Shown here piece by piece: positions 5,238 to 5,742 of a stretch of DNA of 5,742 bases. The stretch comes from CAWJHE01 sp964614855 (GTDB lineage: Bacteria > Chloroflexota > Anaerolineae > Anaerolineales > UBA4823). Both the position numbers and the translations under genes were made by a program. The stretch spans positions 1 through 5,742 of the forward strand of contig CAZTMX010000188.1 in NCBI GenBank assembly GCA_964614855.1, in the 5' to 3' direction. Positions within the stretch are counted from its first letter, which is position 1. Every line of letters starts with the position of its first letter. The notes below the pieces were generated by a model. It ran no database searches and was not told where the DNA came from. It worked only from the letters and a program-made list of their open reading frames with translations.

Positions 5238-5742
5238 GTGCAACAGGAAATACACCAGCCGGCATTACAACAACCACCGAGAAATGGCTTACTCCCCACT
5301 CCGCCGGTCCCTCAGGACCTGGCTTCGATCGATCTGAGCGATAACGCCCGCCAGGTTCTGCTGCGTCGTTATGTGCGCCGTGATAAAGATGGCAAACCTG
5401 CGGAGACAATTGAAGAAATGTTCTGGCGTGTCGCTTATCATGTGGCAGCCAGTGAAGCAGTGTGGGGCGGCGACCCCATGCTGCGCGCTCGCCAGTTCTA
5501 CCAATTGTTAACCTCTAAAAAATTTTTTCCTAATTCGCCTACTTTTACCGGTGCCGGCACGCCGTTAGGTCAACTGGCAGCGTGTTTTGTCCTGCCCATT
5601 AGCGATGATATGGGTCGCCACCAGGCGGGGATCTTTCAGACCTTGCGCGATGCCGCCCTGATCCAACAAACTGGCGGTGGCAACGGTTTTTCCTTTTCCA
5701 GGCTGAGGCCAAAAGGGGCGCTGGTCAAATCTTCCGCCGGGC
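5238..5742 (+). CDS. nrdJ: Adenosylcobalamin-dependent (class II) ribonucleotide reductase, 3'-truncated
   Basis: Reduces ribonucleotides to deoxyribonucleotides using a radical generated from coenzyme B12, independent of oxygen. Only the first 168 codons are in the window. Residues 1-30 are a Gln/Pro-rich lead with no ATP-cone. The reductase core then begins with LSDNARQVLLRRYVRRDKDGKPAET (33-57), followed by FFPNSPTFTGAGTPLGQLAACFVLP (96-120) and RDAALIQQTGGGNGFSFSRLRPKGALV (137-163). This is the characteristic N-terminal signature of NrdJ. Cys116 in AACF is the first of the redox-active cysteine pair of the active site. The radical Cys and C-terminal thiols lie beyond the edge. The gene uses GTG after GGAGG (5228-5232), 92 nt behind nrdR, and is expected to be repressed by it. 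A class I large subunit is unlikely given the NNxPTFTGAGT- and SGGGTGFSFSRLRPKG-like motifs, which are typical of class II. Confidence 0.95.
   Translation, partial: MQQEIHQPALQQPPRNGLLPTPPVPQDLASIDLSDNARQVLLRRYVRRDKDGKPAETIEEMFWRVAYHVAASEAVWGGDPMLRARQFYQLLTSKKFFPNSPTFTGAGTPLGQLAACFVLPISDDMGRHQAGIFQTLRDAALIQQTGGGNGFSFSRLRPKGALVKSSAG

Noticed and set aside
1..5742. CRISPR arrays, insertion sequences, transposases, phage genes or other transferred elements
   Set aside because: I saw no direct-repeat arrays, terminal inverted repeats with a transposase, or genes foreign to this housekeeping cluster.

Overview
The window is a compact, plus-strand piece of a bacterial chromosome. It carries the 3' end of a division and cell wall (dcw) cluster followed by a ribonucleotide reductase locus: ddl (5' end missing) - ftsQ - ftsA - ftsZ - [395-nt gap] - nrdR - nrdJ (3' end missing). 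All six proteins are recognisable from motifs and all lie on the + strand. The host is most likely a member of Chloroflexota (Anaerolineae-like). That is an inference from three things: the ddl-ftsQ-ftsA-ftsZ order, an FtsZ C-terminal tail of the DIDLPTFLRNRNR type as in Gram-positive-like lineages, and a class II (B12-dependent) RNR with its NrdR regulator next to ftsZ. No marker gene in the window proves the phylum.

Region 1 (1-4300) is the division block. Ddl makes the D-Ala-D-Ala dipeptide of the peptidoglycan stem. FtsQ is the bitopic POTRA protein of the divisome, FtsA is the actin-like membrane tether and FtsZ is the tubulin-like ring GTPase. ddl and ftsQ are 2 nt apart. The 47-nt ftsQ-ftsA gap is bridged by a 16-codon reading frame and holds a 10-bp palindrome matching the core of the NrdR-box consensus. 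The 116-nt ftsA-ftsZ gap ends in a strong Shine-Dalgarno sequence that sets the FtsZ start at 3173.

Region 2 (4301-4695) has no convincing protein gene but is rich in structure. It contains a bulged hairpin with a pyrimidine loop carrying CCTCC, a second hairpin and a perfect 30-nt palindrome. These are followed by a near-consensus extended -10 promoter (TTGCAA, 17 nt, TGC-TACAAT) and a foldable leader of about 85 nt in front of nrdR. The division operon probably ends here and a new transcription unit begins.

Region 3 (4696-5742) holds nrdR (zinc ribbon plus ATP-cone repressor of RNR genes) and the first 168 codons of nrdJ (adenosylcobalamin-dependent ribonucleotide reductase), which starts with GTG after a perfect GGAGG. 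NrdR would sense ATP/dATP and control nrdJ and possibly its own promoter.

The gene content is ordinary. No novel multi-gene system is visible. The points that deserve a second look are regulatory: the NrdR-box-like site inside the division operon, the ftsQ-ftsA bridging minicistron, the structured ftsZ-nrdR spacer and the nrdR leader.
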